Positions 9,199 to 18,903 are shown, counted from the first letter of the stretch. The stretch: DNA of 64,000 bases from Wenyingzhuangia marina (GCF_900130035.1 NZ_FQXQ01000002.1:620001-684000), one strand, 5' to 3'. Program-made: numbers and translations. The notes: generated from the sequence alone by a model not told the origin.

Positions 9199-10677
9199 TT
9201 AATTATAATTAGGATTTTGTGACCATCTGTTTCCTGCTAACTTAATTTCAATTAGAGGTATTGGAAAAACCTCGTTCTTTCCTTCCGTAAAACCAGTGAT
9301 TTCTGATGCAGCTTTCCCAGTTCTTACCAAATCAAAAAACCTATGCCCTTCTCCTACCAACTCTACTCTCCTTTCGGTATAAATAGCCTCTGTTAAAGCT
9401 GTTCCTGTAAGCACTACATCGTGTAACAAGTCTTCAAAAGCACGTCTTCTTACTCTATTTAAATAGCTTTGAGCTTTAAGATCATCACTTGGTATTGCTC
9501 TGTTATTTGCTTCTGCAGCCATCAACAATACATCTGCAAAACGGATGGCTCTATAATTATTAGGATTGGTTAAATTTCTATCTCCTGTTGCATTAGGTCC
9601 TCTTAATCTTGGAATGTATTTTCTATTAAAGTAACCTGTATGTTTATATCCTGTTTCATAAGAAACACTTGGATTGTCTGATGCCCATTGAACAATATCT
9701 AAAATGGCTACATCTTTACGTTTGTCTCCCACTTCAAAAGCATCTACTGCTTCCTGTGTTGGAACGTTAAAACTAAATCCTGAAGTAAATAAAGGCCCCA
9801 CATAATCTCTTACACCACTAAACCCTACGGCAACATTTCCTTCACTACATTGTAAACAATCAAATGATGCTCCTTCTAATTCCGTATATTGAACTTCAAA
9901 AACAGACTCTATATTATTTTCTCCTGCATTTTCAAAAATGGTATTATAGTTGGATACCAAATCATAGGGTCCAGTTGTTATTACATCTTCTAAAACTGCA
10001 GCTGCTTCTGTAAATTTATTTTGATATAAATATGCTTTTCCTAATAAAGCTTGAGCAGCTCCTTTAGTTGCTCTACCCACTTGAGATTGAATAGCAGGTA
10101 AATTCTCAACTGCAAAAATTAAATCTGTTTCTATTTGTGCATATACTTGTGCTTTAGGAGTTCTATCTAGTGAGATTTCTTCTCCAAAAAGGATTCTTTT
10201 ATCTACCGCCAAAGGCACATCTCCAAACCATTTTACCAATTCAAAATAATAATAGGCTCTTAAAAATCTTGCTTCTGCTAAAATTTTGGGTTTATTAGCA
10301 AAGTCTATTTTATCTTTAAATTCTAAAATATAGTTGGCTCTATTTACCCCTCCGAACATCCATCCAAAAATATCTCTCAACTGTTGATTTGAGGAAGTAT
10401 GAACCATATCATCAACTTCTTGAATTCCTATAACATCATTGGCACTTTCTCCTCCAGCCAACGTATTATCTGAGGCAATTTCTCCCAACATAACATTTAA
10501 GTAGGTAGACTGTAATACATCATAAGCTCCTACCAATGCATCTTGATAATCTTGCTCTGTATTAAAATAATTTTCTGAATTTGTTATTGGAGATTCAACA
10601 TCTACAAAATCATCACTACAAGCAACAAACATAGATACTGCTATGACTGTTATTATTTTTATGGTTAAATTTTTCAT
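9199..10677 (-). CDS. susD: SusD/RagB-family outer-membrane glycan-binding lipoprotein
   Basis: A 492-residue SusD-like lipoprotein, the lid that hands oligosaccharides to the SusC pore. The signal ends at Cys 20 (MFVACSDD). The body has the usual TPR-rich SusD fold: ENYFNTEQDYQDALVGAYD near the N terminus, ARFLRAYYYFELVKWFGDVPL in the middle, and a C-terminal YTERRVELVGEGHRFFDLVRTG motif, which is diagnostic of the family. It follows susC with a 12-bp gap and is surely cotranscribed with it. A beta-1,3-glucan ligand is inferred from the two GH16 and one GH3 enzymes downstream. Confidence 0.95.
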   Translation of the reverse strand: MKNLTIKIITVIAVSMFVACSDDFVDVESPITNSENYFNTEQDYQDALVGAYDVLQSTYLNVMLGEIASDNTLAGGESANDVIGIQEVDDMVHTSSNQQLRDIFGWMFGGVNRANYILEFKDKIDFANKPKILAEARFLRAYYYFELVKWFGDVPLAVDKRILFGEEISLDRTPKAQVYAQIETDLIFAVENLPAIQSQVGRATKGAAQALLGKAYLYQNKFTEAAAVLEDVITTGPYDLVSNYNTIFENAGENNIESVFEVQYTELEGASFDCLQCSEGNVAVGFSGVRDYVGPLFTSGFSFNVPTQEAVDAFEVGDKRKDVAILDIVQWASDNPSVSYETGYKHTGYFNRKYIPRLRGPNATGDRNLTNPNNYRAIRFADVLLMAAEANNRAIPSDDLKAQSYLNRVRRRAFEDLLHDVVLTGTALTEAIYTERRVELVGEGHRFFDLVRTGKAASEITGFTEGKNEVFPIPLIEIKLAGNRWSQNPNYN

Positions 10678-10689
10678 GAGTTTATTTTT

Positions 10690-13600
10690 TTAAAAATTAA
10701 CATTTACACCTACAAAAAATGTTTTGGGAATTGGATAAAATCCTCTATCAATACCTCCTCCTATTGGTTCTCCTGTAGAAGCTGTAGGGTCATATCCTCT
10801 ATAATTTGTTAGTGTTAATAAATTGGTTGCAGATGCATATACCCTAACTTTATCTAGTTTTATTTTTGTGGTTAAACTTTCTGGAACCGTATATCCTAAT
10901 TGAATATTTTGTAATCTTAAATACGAACCATCTTCTACATAAAAATCTGAAAACAATGAGTTTTGAGTCGCCTCTGTGGTAACACGAGGGAAAGAATTAC
11001 TAGTTCCTTCTCCCGTCCACCTGTCTAAGAAATATTTAGGTCTATTGACCAAGGGTAGGTTTCTTTCATAATCTCTAACGATATCATTTCCTATGGATGC
11101 AAAAGCATATAAACTAAAATCAAAGTTTTTATAATCTACAGACATATTGAATCCCATGGTAAAATCTGGAATAGGATCTCCTAAGTTGGTTTTGTCATCA
11201 GCATCAATTTTACCATCACCACTTACATCTACAAAACGTAAATCTCCTGGTTCTGCATCTATTTGAGTTGGAGCAGCATCTATTTCTGCTTGATTTTGAA
11301 AAATTCCGTTGGTTTTGTATCCATAGAAATAACCAATTGGCCTCCCTGCTTCCATTCTCGCAATTGGATCTTGACCAACACCAAAAGAACCTGATTCTAA
11401 AATACCTGTATCGCTACCGACATACAACACCTCGTTTTTTAATGAAGTGATATTATATTTTACATTGAAATTAAAATCTTCAGAAAATTCATCACTATAT
11501 CCTATAGAAAATTCAAATCCTTTGTTTTCAACTGTACCTGCATTAATAGTTGGTGCTCCAGCCCCTGGTGCGTATACTCCTAAAACTCCAGAAACTTGTG
11601 GTGTTACTAACAAATCTTCTGTTCTCTTATTAAAATAATCAACAGTAATGTCTATTTTATCAAACAAACCTAAATCAATAGCAATATCAAATGGTTTTTG
11701 TTGTTCCCAACGAATTTCTGGATTAGATAATGTTCCTATTGCCTTTCCATAAGTCAAAGTATCATCCAAAACATAAACTCCTTCTCCTCCTAAAAGAGAC
11801 ACAAATCCGAATGAACTAATTCTGTCGTTTCCTAGAATACCATAACTACTTCTTAATTTTAAAAGATTTACAAAATCAATATCTTTCATAAAATCTTCCT
11901 CTGAGACAACCCAACCTATTGATGCTGTTGGAAAAAAACCAAATTTATTTTTAGGACCAAATTTGGTAGAACCATCACGTCTTAATACTGCTGATGCTAA
12001 ATATTTACCATCATAAGCATATTGAATACGAGTGAAGTAAGACAACAATCTATCATCAAAAAATCTTTTAGGAGTATTATTTAGTTCTAAATTATTATCT
12101 ACAGTTTCTGAGTTTTCTATACTAGCACTTTCTAATGTAGTTCCTGTTGGTGCATAACCTTTTTTATTATAAAGATTTACTCCTACTGTTCTATATACTG
12201 AAGTACCTATTAAAGCTTTTACATCATGTTTATCATATTTTCTTTCGTATTTAATAAAGGCATCAAAAGTATAATCTTTATAAACTGTACCTGACTCATC
12301 AACAGTAGTACTGTTTACATCGTCTGTTAAATCTGCTTGTTTAGATACTGTATTAAAAACTTTTCCAGATCCGTAGTATAATTCTGGAAAATACCCCTTC
12401 CCCCTAACATCTGCATAATTGATTTGTATATTAGACTCTGCTTGAAAATATTCTAAGAATCTATAGTTCACTCCATAACTACCTGAAAATTTATTTACTT
12501 GAGACTGGTTAAACGTATTTGCAATTTGAGCCAATGGATTAACCACCTCAATACCCAAACCTGTATTTGGTAATTTTGTATAGTCTCCATTAGTATCTCT
12601 TACTGATAATTGTGGTGGTGCACTTAATGCATTAAATAACACAGAACCCAACGCGTTTTCTGACAATGTTTTTCTATTGGTATTGATATAAGTTGAAGTA
12701 GTTGATAATTTTAAATTCTTTACCAAATCAATAGAATAGTTTAACCTAGCAGTAGATCTGTTAAAATTTGATTTATCTCCTCCAACAATACCATCTTGCG
12801 TTAAATGTGATAAACTAAAATCGTAAGTAGATTTAGTAGTTCCTCCATTTAAACCAAAATTAACACTTGACATTGGTGCATTTTTAAACACTTGATCTTG
12901 CCAATCTGTACCAGTTGTAGGATATAAAGTAAATACTGGAGAATCTCCTCCATTTGCAGCAGCTTCATTTACCAAAATGGCATAATCTCTAGGCTGTAGC
13001 AAATCCATTTTTTTAGTAGTTTGTTGTATACCTGTATAAGCATCAAATCTGAATTTTAACTCTGAATTTTTACGCCCTGACTTGGTTGTAATTAAAATAA
13101 CTCCATTGGCACCTCTTACTCCGTAAATACCTGCAGTTGCATCTTTAATAACACTCATAGATTCAATATCTGAAGGATTTACAACACTTAAGTCTTCTAT
13201 CACTGCACCATCTAATAATATTAGAGGTCTACTATCTCCATTTGTTGATATACCACGAATGTTAATTTTTGGTGCTGATCCTGGAGAACCTGATGAAGGA
13301 GTTACACTGATTCCTGCTTGCCCTTGTAACGCTTCTTCAATCCTTGTTGGTTTTAATTTTTCTATGGCTTCACTATCAACAATGGTAACAGCACCTGTAA
13401 CTTCCTTTACAGATTGAGAGCCATATCCTATTAATACGACACCATCTAATTGTTGTACGTTCTCTTTTAATTGAACATTTATTGTTGCTTTATTTGCTAA
13501 AATTTCTTTGGTTTCAAAACCTAAGTAACTAAACTCTATTGTTTGTTCATTACTAACATTTGAAATACTATACTCTCCATCGAAATTAGAATAAGTACCA

Positions 13601-13746
13601 TTAGTTGTTCCTTTTACTAAGATGCTAACCCCAGGTAAAACTTCTCCTGTATCTATATTAGTAACAACACCACTAATTGTTCTTACTTGCGAAAAACCAA
13701 AAAGAGACATTAATAACAAAGGAATGATAATTATAAACTTTTTCAT
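10690..13746 (-). CDS. susC: SusC/RagA-family TonB-dependent outer-membrane transporter
   Basis: A 1018-residue TonB-linked pore for oligosaccharide uptake. It has a signal peptide (about 1-19, cut after GFS), a carboxypeptidase-regulatory-like beta-sandwich at about 20-100 (VSGVVTNIDTGEVLPGVSI-like), and a plug domain at about 110-225 containing GYGSQSVKEVTGAV and ending in YGVRGANGVILITTKSG. A 22-strand barrel follows and ends in the aromatic-terminated strand FFVGVNVNF. The length is normal for the family. It is the first gene of the minus-strand locus and is preceded by a 367-bp regulatory gap with a TAAATTTG promoter element and three TTGTAGTG motifs. Confidence 0.96.
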   Translation of the reverse strand: MKKFIIIIPLLLMSLFGFSQVRTISGVVTNIDTGEVLPGVSILVKGTTNGTYSNFDGEYSISNVSNEQTIEFSYLGFETKEILANKATINVQLKENVQQLDGVVLIGYGSQSVKEVTGAVTIVDSEAIEKLKPTRIEEALQGQAGISVTPSSGSPGSAPKINIRGISTNGDSRPLILLDGAVIEDLSVVNPSDIESMSVIKDATAGIYGVRGANGVILITTKSGRKNSELKFRFDAYTGIQQTTKKMDLLQPRDYAILVNEAAANGGDSPVFTLYPTTGTDWQDQVFKNAPMSSVNFGLNGGTTKSTYDFSLSHLTQDGIVGGDKSNFNRSTARLNYSIDLVKNLKLSTTSTYINTNRKTLSENALGSVLFNALSAPPQLSVRDTNGDYTKLPNTGLGIEVVNPLAQIANTFNQSQVNKFSGSYGVNYRFLEYFQAESNIQINYADVRGKGYFPELYYGSGKVFNTVSKQADLTDDVNSTTVDESGTVYKDYTFDAFIKYERKYDKHDVKALIGTSVYRTVGVNLYNKKGYAPTGTTLESASIENSETVDNNLELNNTPKRFFDDRLLSYFTRIQYAYDGKYLASAVLRRDGSTKFGPKNKFGFFPTASIGWVVSEEDFMKDIDFVNLLKLRSSYGILGNDRISSFGFVSLLGGEGVYVLDDTLTYGKAIGTLSNPEIRWEQQKPFDIAIDLGLFDKIDITVDYFNKRTEDLLVTPQVSGVLGVYAPGAGAPTINAGTVENKGFEFSIGYSDEFSEDFNFNVKYNITSLKNEVLYVGSDTGILESGSFGVGQDPIARMEAGRPIGYFYGYKTNGIFQNQAEIDAAPTQIDAEPGDLRFVDVSGDGKIDADDKTNLGDPIPDFTMGFNMSVDYKNFDFSLYAFASIGNDIVRDYERNLPLVNRPKYFLDRWTGEGTSNSFPRVTTEATQNSLFSDFYVEDGSYLRLQNIQLGYTVPESLTTKIKLDKVRVYASATNLLTLTNYRGYDPTASTGEPIGGGIDRGFYPIPKTFFVGVNVNF

Positions 13747-13775
13747 CTGTATATTAGTTTAGATTATGTTTATCA

Positions 13776-13783
13776 CAAATTTA
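13776..13783 (-). promoter_or_regulatory. Candidate -7 element of the susC promoter
   Basis: On the minus strand this reads TAAATTTG, a full match to TAnnTTTG, 30 bp upstream of the susC ATG. A -33 TTG is not evident, which would be consistent with an activator-dependent promoter. Confidence 0.45.
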
Positions 13784-13816
13784 ACATCACATTAATGATA
13801 ATTCCTTAAAAATACC

Positions 13817-13945
13817 CACTACAAAAAACATACAAGAGAATAAAAAAACATACCAGTAGGTTTTACTTCGTTTATAGAACTTTGTATATCCGTAAAAAAG
13901 ACGAGTTGTAGTGGTGTTGTATAGGTCTTTTTAAGTGTTGTAGTG
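13817..13945. promoter_or_regulatory. Three TTGTAGTG motifs upstream of susC (candidate regulator sites)
   Basis: The 9-mer GTTGTAGTG occurs at 13905-13913 and again at 13937-13945, exactly 32 bp apart (about three helical turns). The 8-mer recurs in inverted orientation as CACTACAA at 13817-13824. A related GTTGTATAG follows the first copy. Their position between regulator and susC promoter makes them candidate binding sites for the LuxR-type regulator. Confidence 0.4.
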
Positions 13946-14041
13946 CTAAAAAACACATACACACATCGGTTTTTAATTAGATTTAACTCTAAAAAAATCT
14001 AATTTGAAATAATATGTAGAGAAAAACCAATACCTTCTAAA

Positions 14042-14085
14042 AACAAAACCCCTGAATATTTCATAAAATATTTAGGGGTTTTGTT
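14042..14085 (-). terminator. Terminator of the locus regulator gene
   Basis: A 44-nt near-perfect inverted repeat built on AAAACCCCT and AGGGGTTTT with long A/T extensions and one G-T wobble. It lies 29 bp after the regulator stop and is followed on the minus strand by a T-rich run. Confidence 0.75.
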
Positions 14086-14113
14086 ACAATATTATGTTAC
14101 TAATTTATAATGA

Positions 14114-16918
14114 TTAGATTTTTAATATATAGTCTGTTAGATTTTCATCATTCTCAAGATTCATTTTCTTCCTTAGTCTATATCTTTTTACCTCAACACT
14201 CTTAGAAGAAATGTTAAGTAAGGGTGCTATTTCTTTAGAAGACAAGTTTAGTCTTAAATAAGCACATAATCGTAAATCGTTAGATGTTAATGATGGATGG
14301 AGTTCTTTTATTTTTTTTGTAAAATCTTTATCAGCATTGTTAAAAGCTTCTTCAAAAACTTTCCAATCATCTGTATGATTCAAATTTTTATCTATAATCT
14401 TAATAACAGTATTGATATTTTTTTGCTCTCCTTTTAAAAGTTCATCTTTAATATTATTTAATAATTCATTTTTCTTAATAAGGTTCATAGTAGAACCTGC
14501 CAGTTCTTTATTTTTAACTTCAACATCCGCTTCCAATTTTTCATTTTCTAACAAAGTCAATTTTTGTTCATTTTCTAACTTTTCCATCTCAAACTCTCTT
14601 TGTTTCTTTGCTAGTAACCTCTCTCTTTGTTTTGTATAATGTCTTGTATACATAATATGCATAAAAATTGAAAATGCAACAACAATTAATAGATACACGA
14701 AAAGCATAACAGTTGATATATACCATGGCTTTGCAATTTTAAACGCATATGTAGCTGTGTTGGATGTTAAAACACCATTTACTTTTGCCTTAATTTTAAA
14801 TTGATAGGTCCCAAAAGGTAAATTTTCAAACAGTACATTTCCACTAGACTTCCATTGACTCCATACATTGCTTAAACCTTCTAGTTGATATTGATACTCT
14901 ACCTGAGAAAACTCATTAAAAACAGGTACACTACAAATAAATTCAAAATTATTTTCTCCATTATCAAAAACACCTGCTTCTAATAAATTTACGTTTTTTG
15001 AATTTCCAGTTAACGTTGCGTTTTTTATTTGACTAATCACTACTTGTGACCATTTGTTTTGGTTTACATCATTTAGTTTTAAAGTAATATATCCATTAGA
15101 AGTACCTATTAAATATTTATCTTGAGAAACTTTACATATATTTTCAAAGCCAGAAATTCCTTTTCTAAGTTTAAAAGGAATAGACAATCTGTTTATAATA
15201 GGCTTAGCACTTAACTCACCTTGCTCTACATAAACCACATTTTTTTTAGAAAATCCCCATAGTTTATTCTCCGACTGCATATTAATTAAAACACCCGAAT
15301 TATAATTCTCCGGACTTGTATAAGTTGAAAGTATATCATCTTTTACAAAAGCTTCTTCTTTTAAACTATATTTAAAAACGCCTTTTTTATAAGAGTAAAG
15401 TATCTCTCCTCTATATTTTAACAAAGCAGAATGAATTCCCTTTTCTATAGAGCCAATAATAGCAACATTAGATACTTTGGTATAATCTTCATTCACTAAT
15501 AATTTATAAACTCCCTTGTACTCATGATTTACAAAAATGGTATGCTTATCTAAAAACTCAAAATATCTACTAGAAATATTAAATCCTTCAATTTTATTCT
15601 TTAAGTTCCATTTTCCAAGTTGTTTTTCAAAAACATAAAGTCCCGTGTAATTTCCTTGAATGAAAGTATTAGGAGACAACTCCTCTATTTTCCATGCTCC
15701 CATCACATTTCCTATCAAGGTGGCTTTGTTGTTTTTAACTAAAAATGTTCCAAGGTTATGGCCACAAAATAAATCTTCTCCTATAGTTTTCAATGTCCAA
15801 ACCTGACCTTCTGTATTTTCTATAAATTTAAAATCGTCTTCAGAATTATTTTTCTTGTAAAATAAGCCTTGATTGGTTCCTAAATAAAGAATATTATTTT
15901 TTACAACAGAAGCATAAACAGTTCCTAAAACACCACTAGCATTTTTATATACCTTAAATGGTGAATTGATGTCAATAGTATTAACCCCATCATCTAACCC
16001 TAACCAAATGTTTTGATCTACATCCTGAAAAAGAGACAGAACAGTATTGTTAGTAAGTCCTTTTTTGTGATTTATAACATAGAGAATACTTCCTGCTTTA
16101 TTTACAATAATTACTCCATCAGATATAGTTCCAAGCACCAAACCATCATCCAATAGCTTAATACTACTATAAAAAGTATAATCTTTCGTCTTTTTATTTA
16201 ATAATTCGTTCCATGGTTTTAATAAATCATCATCCAAGTAATAGATACCTTTATTAGTTGTTACAAAAACCAATTTATTATCAATATCATAAATAGCAAT
16301 AACATCATGTTTAATAACTAAATCACTTTTTGTTACTAATTTTGATATTCCTTTTTCTAGTTTAAAAATCCCTTTTTGATGATCTTGATAGTAAATAGAC
16401 CCCCTAACTTTATACATTGATGTTATTTGGGACTCTGATTGAACTACTTTAAATTCTTTTGTATTTAAATTGTACAGATAAATTCTCTGTAGAGATTGAA
16501 ACAACACCCAACCTTCTAAAGTTTCAATATGCCAAAATTGTTCATCTTCTAATAAATCAATATCCGAAGACAAAGAAGTATACTCTAAAACTCCTTGATT
16601 GTTTTTTTGCCAATACCCAAATCCATTATAAAAACCTATATAAACTTTATCATTAATAGCCTTTACAGACCTTACAATTGTTTCATTAGGAGATGAATAC
16701 AGTCTCCATGAAGCTCCATCAAATTCTAAAAGTCCTTTATTGTTGGCTATATAAACATGCTTATCTGTTGCTTGACTAATTCCCCAATTTTGATTTTCTG
16801 CATTATAATCTTTAGATGTATAAACACTAATAGGTGGGATTTCCTGTCCATATATAGAATTTATAGTTAAAAGAACTACAATTAAGTAATTAATAAGTTT
16901 CATTTTTTTGTTTTTCAT
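14114..16918 (-). CDS. Membrane-anchored beta-propeller / Y_Y_Y regulator with LuxR-type HTH, likely controlling the laminarin locus
   Basis: A 934-residue one-component sensor-regulator. It has a signal peptide (about 1-24), two-component-regulator-propeller-like repeats over about 40-640 (for example NIWLGLDDGVNTI and GLLEFDGASWRLYSS), a Y_Y_Y beta-sandwich at about 650-725 (VEYQYQLEGLSNVWSQW), one membrane helix at about 732-757, and a charged coiled coil at about 760-835. The C-terminal LuxR/GerE-like HTH lies at about 875-925 (LSSKEIAPLLNISSKSVEVKRYRLRKKM). No histidine kinase, receiver or AraC domain is present, so it is not a classical hybrid two-component system; the sensor end faces the periplasm and the DNA-binding end the cytoplasm. 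Its location directly upstream of susC suggests it senses glucan fragments. An alternative start is the ATG at 16903. Confidence 0.88.
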   Translation of the reverse strand: MKNKKMKLINYLIVVLLTINSIYGQEIPPISVYTSKDYNAENQNWGISQATDKHVYIANNKGLLEFDGASWRLYSSPNETIVRSVKAINDKVYIGFYNGFGYWQKNNQGVLEYTSLSSDIDLLEDEQFWHIETLEGWVLFQSLQRIYLYNLNTKEFKVVQSESQITSMYKVRGSIYYQDHQKGIFKLEKGISKLVTKSDLVIKHDVIAIYDIDNKLVFVTTNKGIYYLDDDLLKPWNELLNKKTKDYTFYSSIKLLDDGLVLGTISDGVIIVNKAGSILYVINHKKGLTNNTVLSLFQDVDQNIWLGLDDGVNTIDINSPFKVYKNASGVLGTVYASVVKNNILYLGTNQGLFYKKNNSEDDFKFIENTEGQVWTLKTIGEDLFCGHNLGTFLVKNNKATLIGNVMGAWKIEELSPNTFIQGNYTGLYVFEKQLGKWNLKNKIEGFNISSRYFEFLDKHTIFVNHEYKGVYKLLVNEDYTKVSNVAIIGSIEKGIHSALLKYRGEILYSYKKGVFKYSLKEEAFVKDDILSTYTSPENYNSGVLINMQSENKLWGFSKKNVVYVEQGELSAKPIINRLSIPFKLRKGISGFENICKVSQDKYLIGTSNGYITLKLNDVNQNKWSQVVISQIKNATLTGNSKNVNLLEAGVFDNGENNFEFICSVPVFNEFSQVEYQYQLEGLSNVWSQWKSSGNVLFENLPFGTYQFKIKAKVNGVLTSNTATYAFKIAKPWYISTVMLFVYLLIVVAFSIFMHIMYTRHYTKQRERLLAKKQREFEMEKLENEQKLTLLENEKLEADVEVKNKELAGSTMNLIKKNELLNNIKDELLKGEQKNINTVIKIIDKNLNHTDDWKVFEEAFNNADKDFTKKIKELHPSLTSNDLRLCAYLRLNLSSKEIAPLLNISSKSVEVKRYRLRKKMNLENDENLTDYILKI

Positions 16919-16998
16919 AAAGCTTAGTTAAGATAAAAATAAATGAAGAGAACCAAACCATTATAGCTATTTTAATAAAAAATGGGGTTTTTATAAAT

Positions 16999-17032
16999 AA
17001 AAAAGAGATGTTTTTAAAAACATCTCTTTTTT
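16999..17032. terminator. Perfect 34-bp palindromic terminator after the rhodanese gene
   Basis: AAAAGAGATGTTTTT and its exact complement meet without a loop (17001-17030), extended by A/T pairs to 16999-17032. It lies 19 bp after the rhodanese stop and before the locus regulator on the same strand, so it separates the sulfur operon from the laminarin locus. Confidence 0.8.
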
Positions 17033-17050
17033 TCAACTTTTTAAATTCTT

Positions 17051-17434
17051 TTAATTTTGATTTGACTTCCAAGTCATATAACCACCCTTTAAATCATATA
17101 TATTTTCAAACCCATCTTTCAGCATTATTTTTAATGCTTTTTGACTTCTTTGACCAGATCTGCAATAAATATAAGTAGGCTTGGACTTATCTAAAGTATT
17201 AATCTTTTGTTTAAACTCACTAGAAAAAACATCAATATTTTTAGCTCCTTTTATATGTCCGCTCTTAAATTCTGATGGAGTTCTCACATCAATCAATTGA
17301 ACATTTTTGACTTGAATAGCTTCATTAAAATCTGCAACTTCCAGTCTATTCCCTTTTAGTTTTTGATTTCCAAAGAAATTAAAAACAAACCATCCTAAAA
17401 CAGCTATAATTAATATATTAAGTATCATACGCAT
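17051..17434 (-). CDS. Membrane-anchored single-domain rhodanese
   Basis: The 127-residue protein has an N-terminal hydrophobic helix (about 3-20), then one rhodanese domain with LIDVRTPSEF and the active-site loop CRSGQRS, where C91 would carry the persulfide. It moves sulfane sulfur between donors and acceptors, probably at the membrane. The frame is open farther upstream, but the ATG at 17434, just after the preceding stop at 17437, is the natural start; another ATG is two codons later. It is the last gene of a two-gene operon with the MBL/rhodanese protein. Confidence 0.88.
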   Translation of the reverse strand: MRMILNILIIAVLGWFVFNFFGNQKLKGNRLEVADFNEAIQVKNVQLIDVRTPSEFKSGHIKGAKNIDVFSSEFKQKINTLDKSKPTYIYCRSGQRSQKALKIMLKDGFENIYDLKGGYMTWKSNQN

Positions 17435-17436
17435 AT

Positions 17437-18849
17437 TTATTCTTTTATGGTTGATGGACATACATAATCTGTGGTTTTTATTCCATTTTCTTTAATAGCT
17501 GCAAATCCTCCTGTAATATCAATAAAGTTATGAATCCCTCTACTTTTTAATATTGAGGCAGCAATCATACTTCTATACCCTCCTGCGCAATGAATAAAAA
17601 AGTTTCCTTTGGTTGGAAAATCTTTTAAATGATTGTTAATATCATCTAATGGTGTATTTACTGCCTGAGGCAATCTTTCTGAAATAAATTCCGATGGTTT
17701 TCTTACATCATAAATTGGAGATTTATCTGTAATAGTTGCGTTTAAATAAGCTGGTATTACTTGGTTTACAGTATCATATTCTTTTCCCGAATTTAACCAA
17801 GCCCTAAAGCCTCCTTTTAAATATCCTAAAGTATTATCAAAACCAACTCTAGACAAACGAGTAATTGTTTCTTCTTCTCTTCCATCTGGAATTACCAACA
17901 CAATTGGCTGTTTAACATCTCCTATCAAAGCTCCAACCCAAGGAGCAAAACTACCATCAATTCCTATAAAAATAGATTGAGGAATATGCCCTTTTGCAAA
18001 TTCTTCCTGAGACCTAACATCTAATACCAAAGCTCCAGTTTCATTTGCTAATAATTCCAATTCATCAGGAGTTAATTCATGTGTTCCTTGCTCAATAACA
18101 TCTGCAATATCTTCGTACCCTTCCTTATTCATTTTTACATTTAAAGGAAAATATTTTGGTGGTGGCATTAACCCACTAGTTACTTCTTTTACAAATTCCT
18201 CTTGAGTCATATCTGCTCTTAAAGCATAATTGTTCTCTTTTTGATCTCCTAAAGTTCCTTTGGTTTCTTTACTTAAATTTTTACCACAAGCAGAACCTGC
18301 TCCGTGTCCTGGATAAATAATTAATTCATCTTCTAAAGGCATAATTTTAGTTCGTAAACTATTATAAAGAGTCCCAGCCAATTCTTCTTGAGTCATACTT
18401 GCCGCTTTCTGAGCTAAATCTGGTCTACCAACATCTCCTAAAAACAAAGTATCTCCTGTAAATAGTGCATAATTTTTACCGTTTTCATCTTTTAACAAAT
18501 AAGTAGTAGACTCCATGGTATGCCCTGGAGTGTGTAAAGCCACAATAGTGATTTTTCCTAATTTAAATTCTTGATTGTCTTTGGCAATAATAGCATCAAA
18601 AGTAGGATTTGCATTCTCTCCATAAATTATGGGTGCTCCCGTTTTTTGAGATAAGGTAACATGTCCACTCACAAAATCTGCATGAAAATGTGTTTCAAAA
18701 ATGTATTTTATTTTGGCATTATTTTTTTCAGTCATATCTATATATGGCTGTACTTCTCTTAACGGATCTATAATTGCAACCTCTCCTTCACTTTCTATAT
18801 AATAAGCTCCTTGTGCTAAACATCCTGTGTATATTTGTTCTATTTTCAT
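17437..18849 (-). CDS. MBL-fold hydrolase with two rhodanese domains (persulfide dioxygenase-like)
   Basis: The 470-residue protein has a metallo-beta-lactamase domain at about 1-240 with THFHADFVSGH (H54, H56, D58, H63), the mononuclear-iron motif of ETHE1-type persulfide dioxygenases that oxidise glutathione or low-molecular-weight persulfide to sulfite. Two rhodanese modules follow: the first (about 260-355) has LVIPDGREEE where a CxxGxR loop is expected and so lacks the catalytic Cys; the second (about 370-460) keeps HCAGGYRS with its Cys. Sulfide detoxification is the likely role, given the SulP and YeeE genes and shared operator motif. The operator at 18904-18917 is 55 bp upstream of the start. 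Confidence 0.92.
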   Translation of the reverse strand: MKIEQIYTGCLAQGAYYIESEGEVAIIDPLREVQPYIDMTEKNNAKIKYIFETHFHADFVSGHVTLSQKTGAPIIYGENANPTFDAIIAKDNQEFKLGKITIVALHTPGHTMESTTYLLKDENGKNYALFTGDTLFLGDVGRPDLAQKAASMTQEELAGTLYNSLRTKIMPLEDELIIYPGHGAGSACGKNLSKETKGTLGDQKENNYALRADMTQEEFVKEVTSGLMPPPKYFPLNVKMNKEGYEDIADVIEQGTHELTPDELELLANETGALVLDVRSQEEFAKGHIPQSIFIGIDGSFAPWVGALIGDVKQPIVLVIPDGREEETITRLSRVGFDNTLGYLKGGFRAWLNSGKEYDTVNQVIPAYLNATITDKSPIYDVRKPSEFISERLPQAVNTPLDDINNHLKDFPTKGNFFIHCAGGYRSMIAASILKSRGIHNFIDITGGFAAIKENGIKTTDYVCPSTIKE

Positions 18850-18903
18850 TTGTTTATTTTTTTATTTATTCAACAAAATTAATTCAATACTTTCTTTGCT
18901 ACA

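Larger units (their letters stand above)
13747..14113. other. 367-bp regulatory gap between susC and the locus regulator
   Basis: No gene is visible here. The stretch holds, from the susC side: a candidate -7 element at 13776-13783, an inverted TTGTAGTG copy at 13817-13824, direct GTTGTAGTG copies at 13905-13913 and 13937-13945, and the terminator of the regulator gene at 14042-14085. It therefore separates two minus-strand transcription units. Confidence 0.7.

Noticed and set aside
16890-17072. 60-residue minus-strand frame upstream of the locus regulator
   Set aside because: It reads straight through the perfect 34-bp terminator at 16999-17032 and overlaps the 3' end of the rhodanese gene and the 5' end of the regulator. 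Its composition follows the palindrome. Not a gene.
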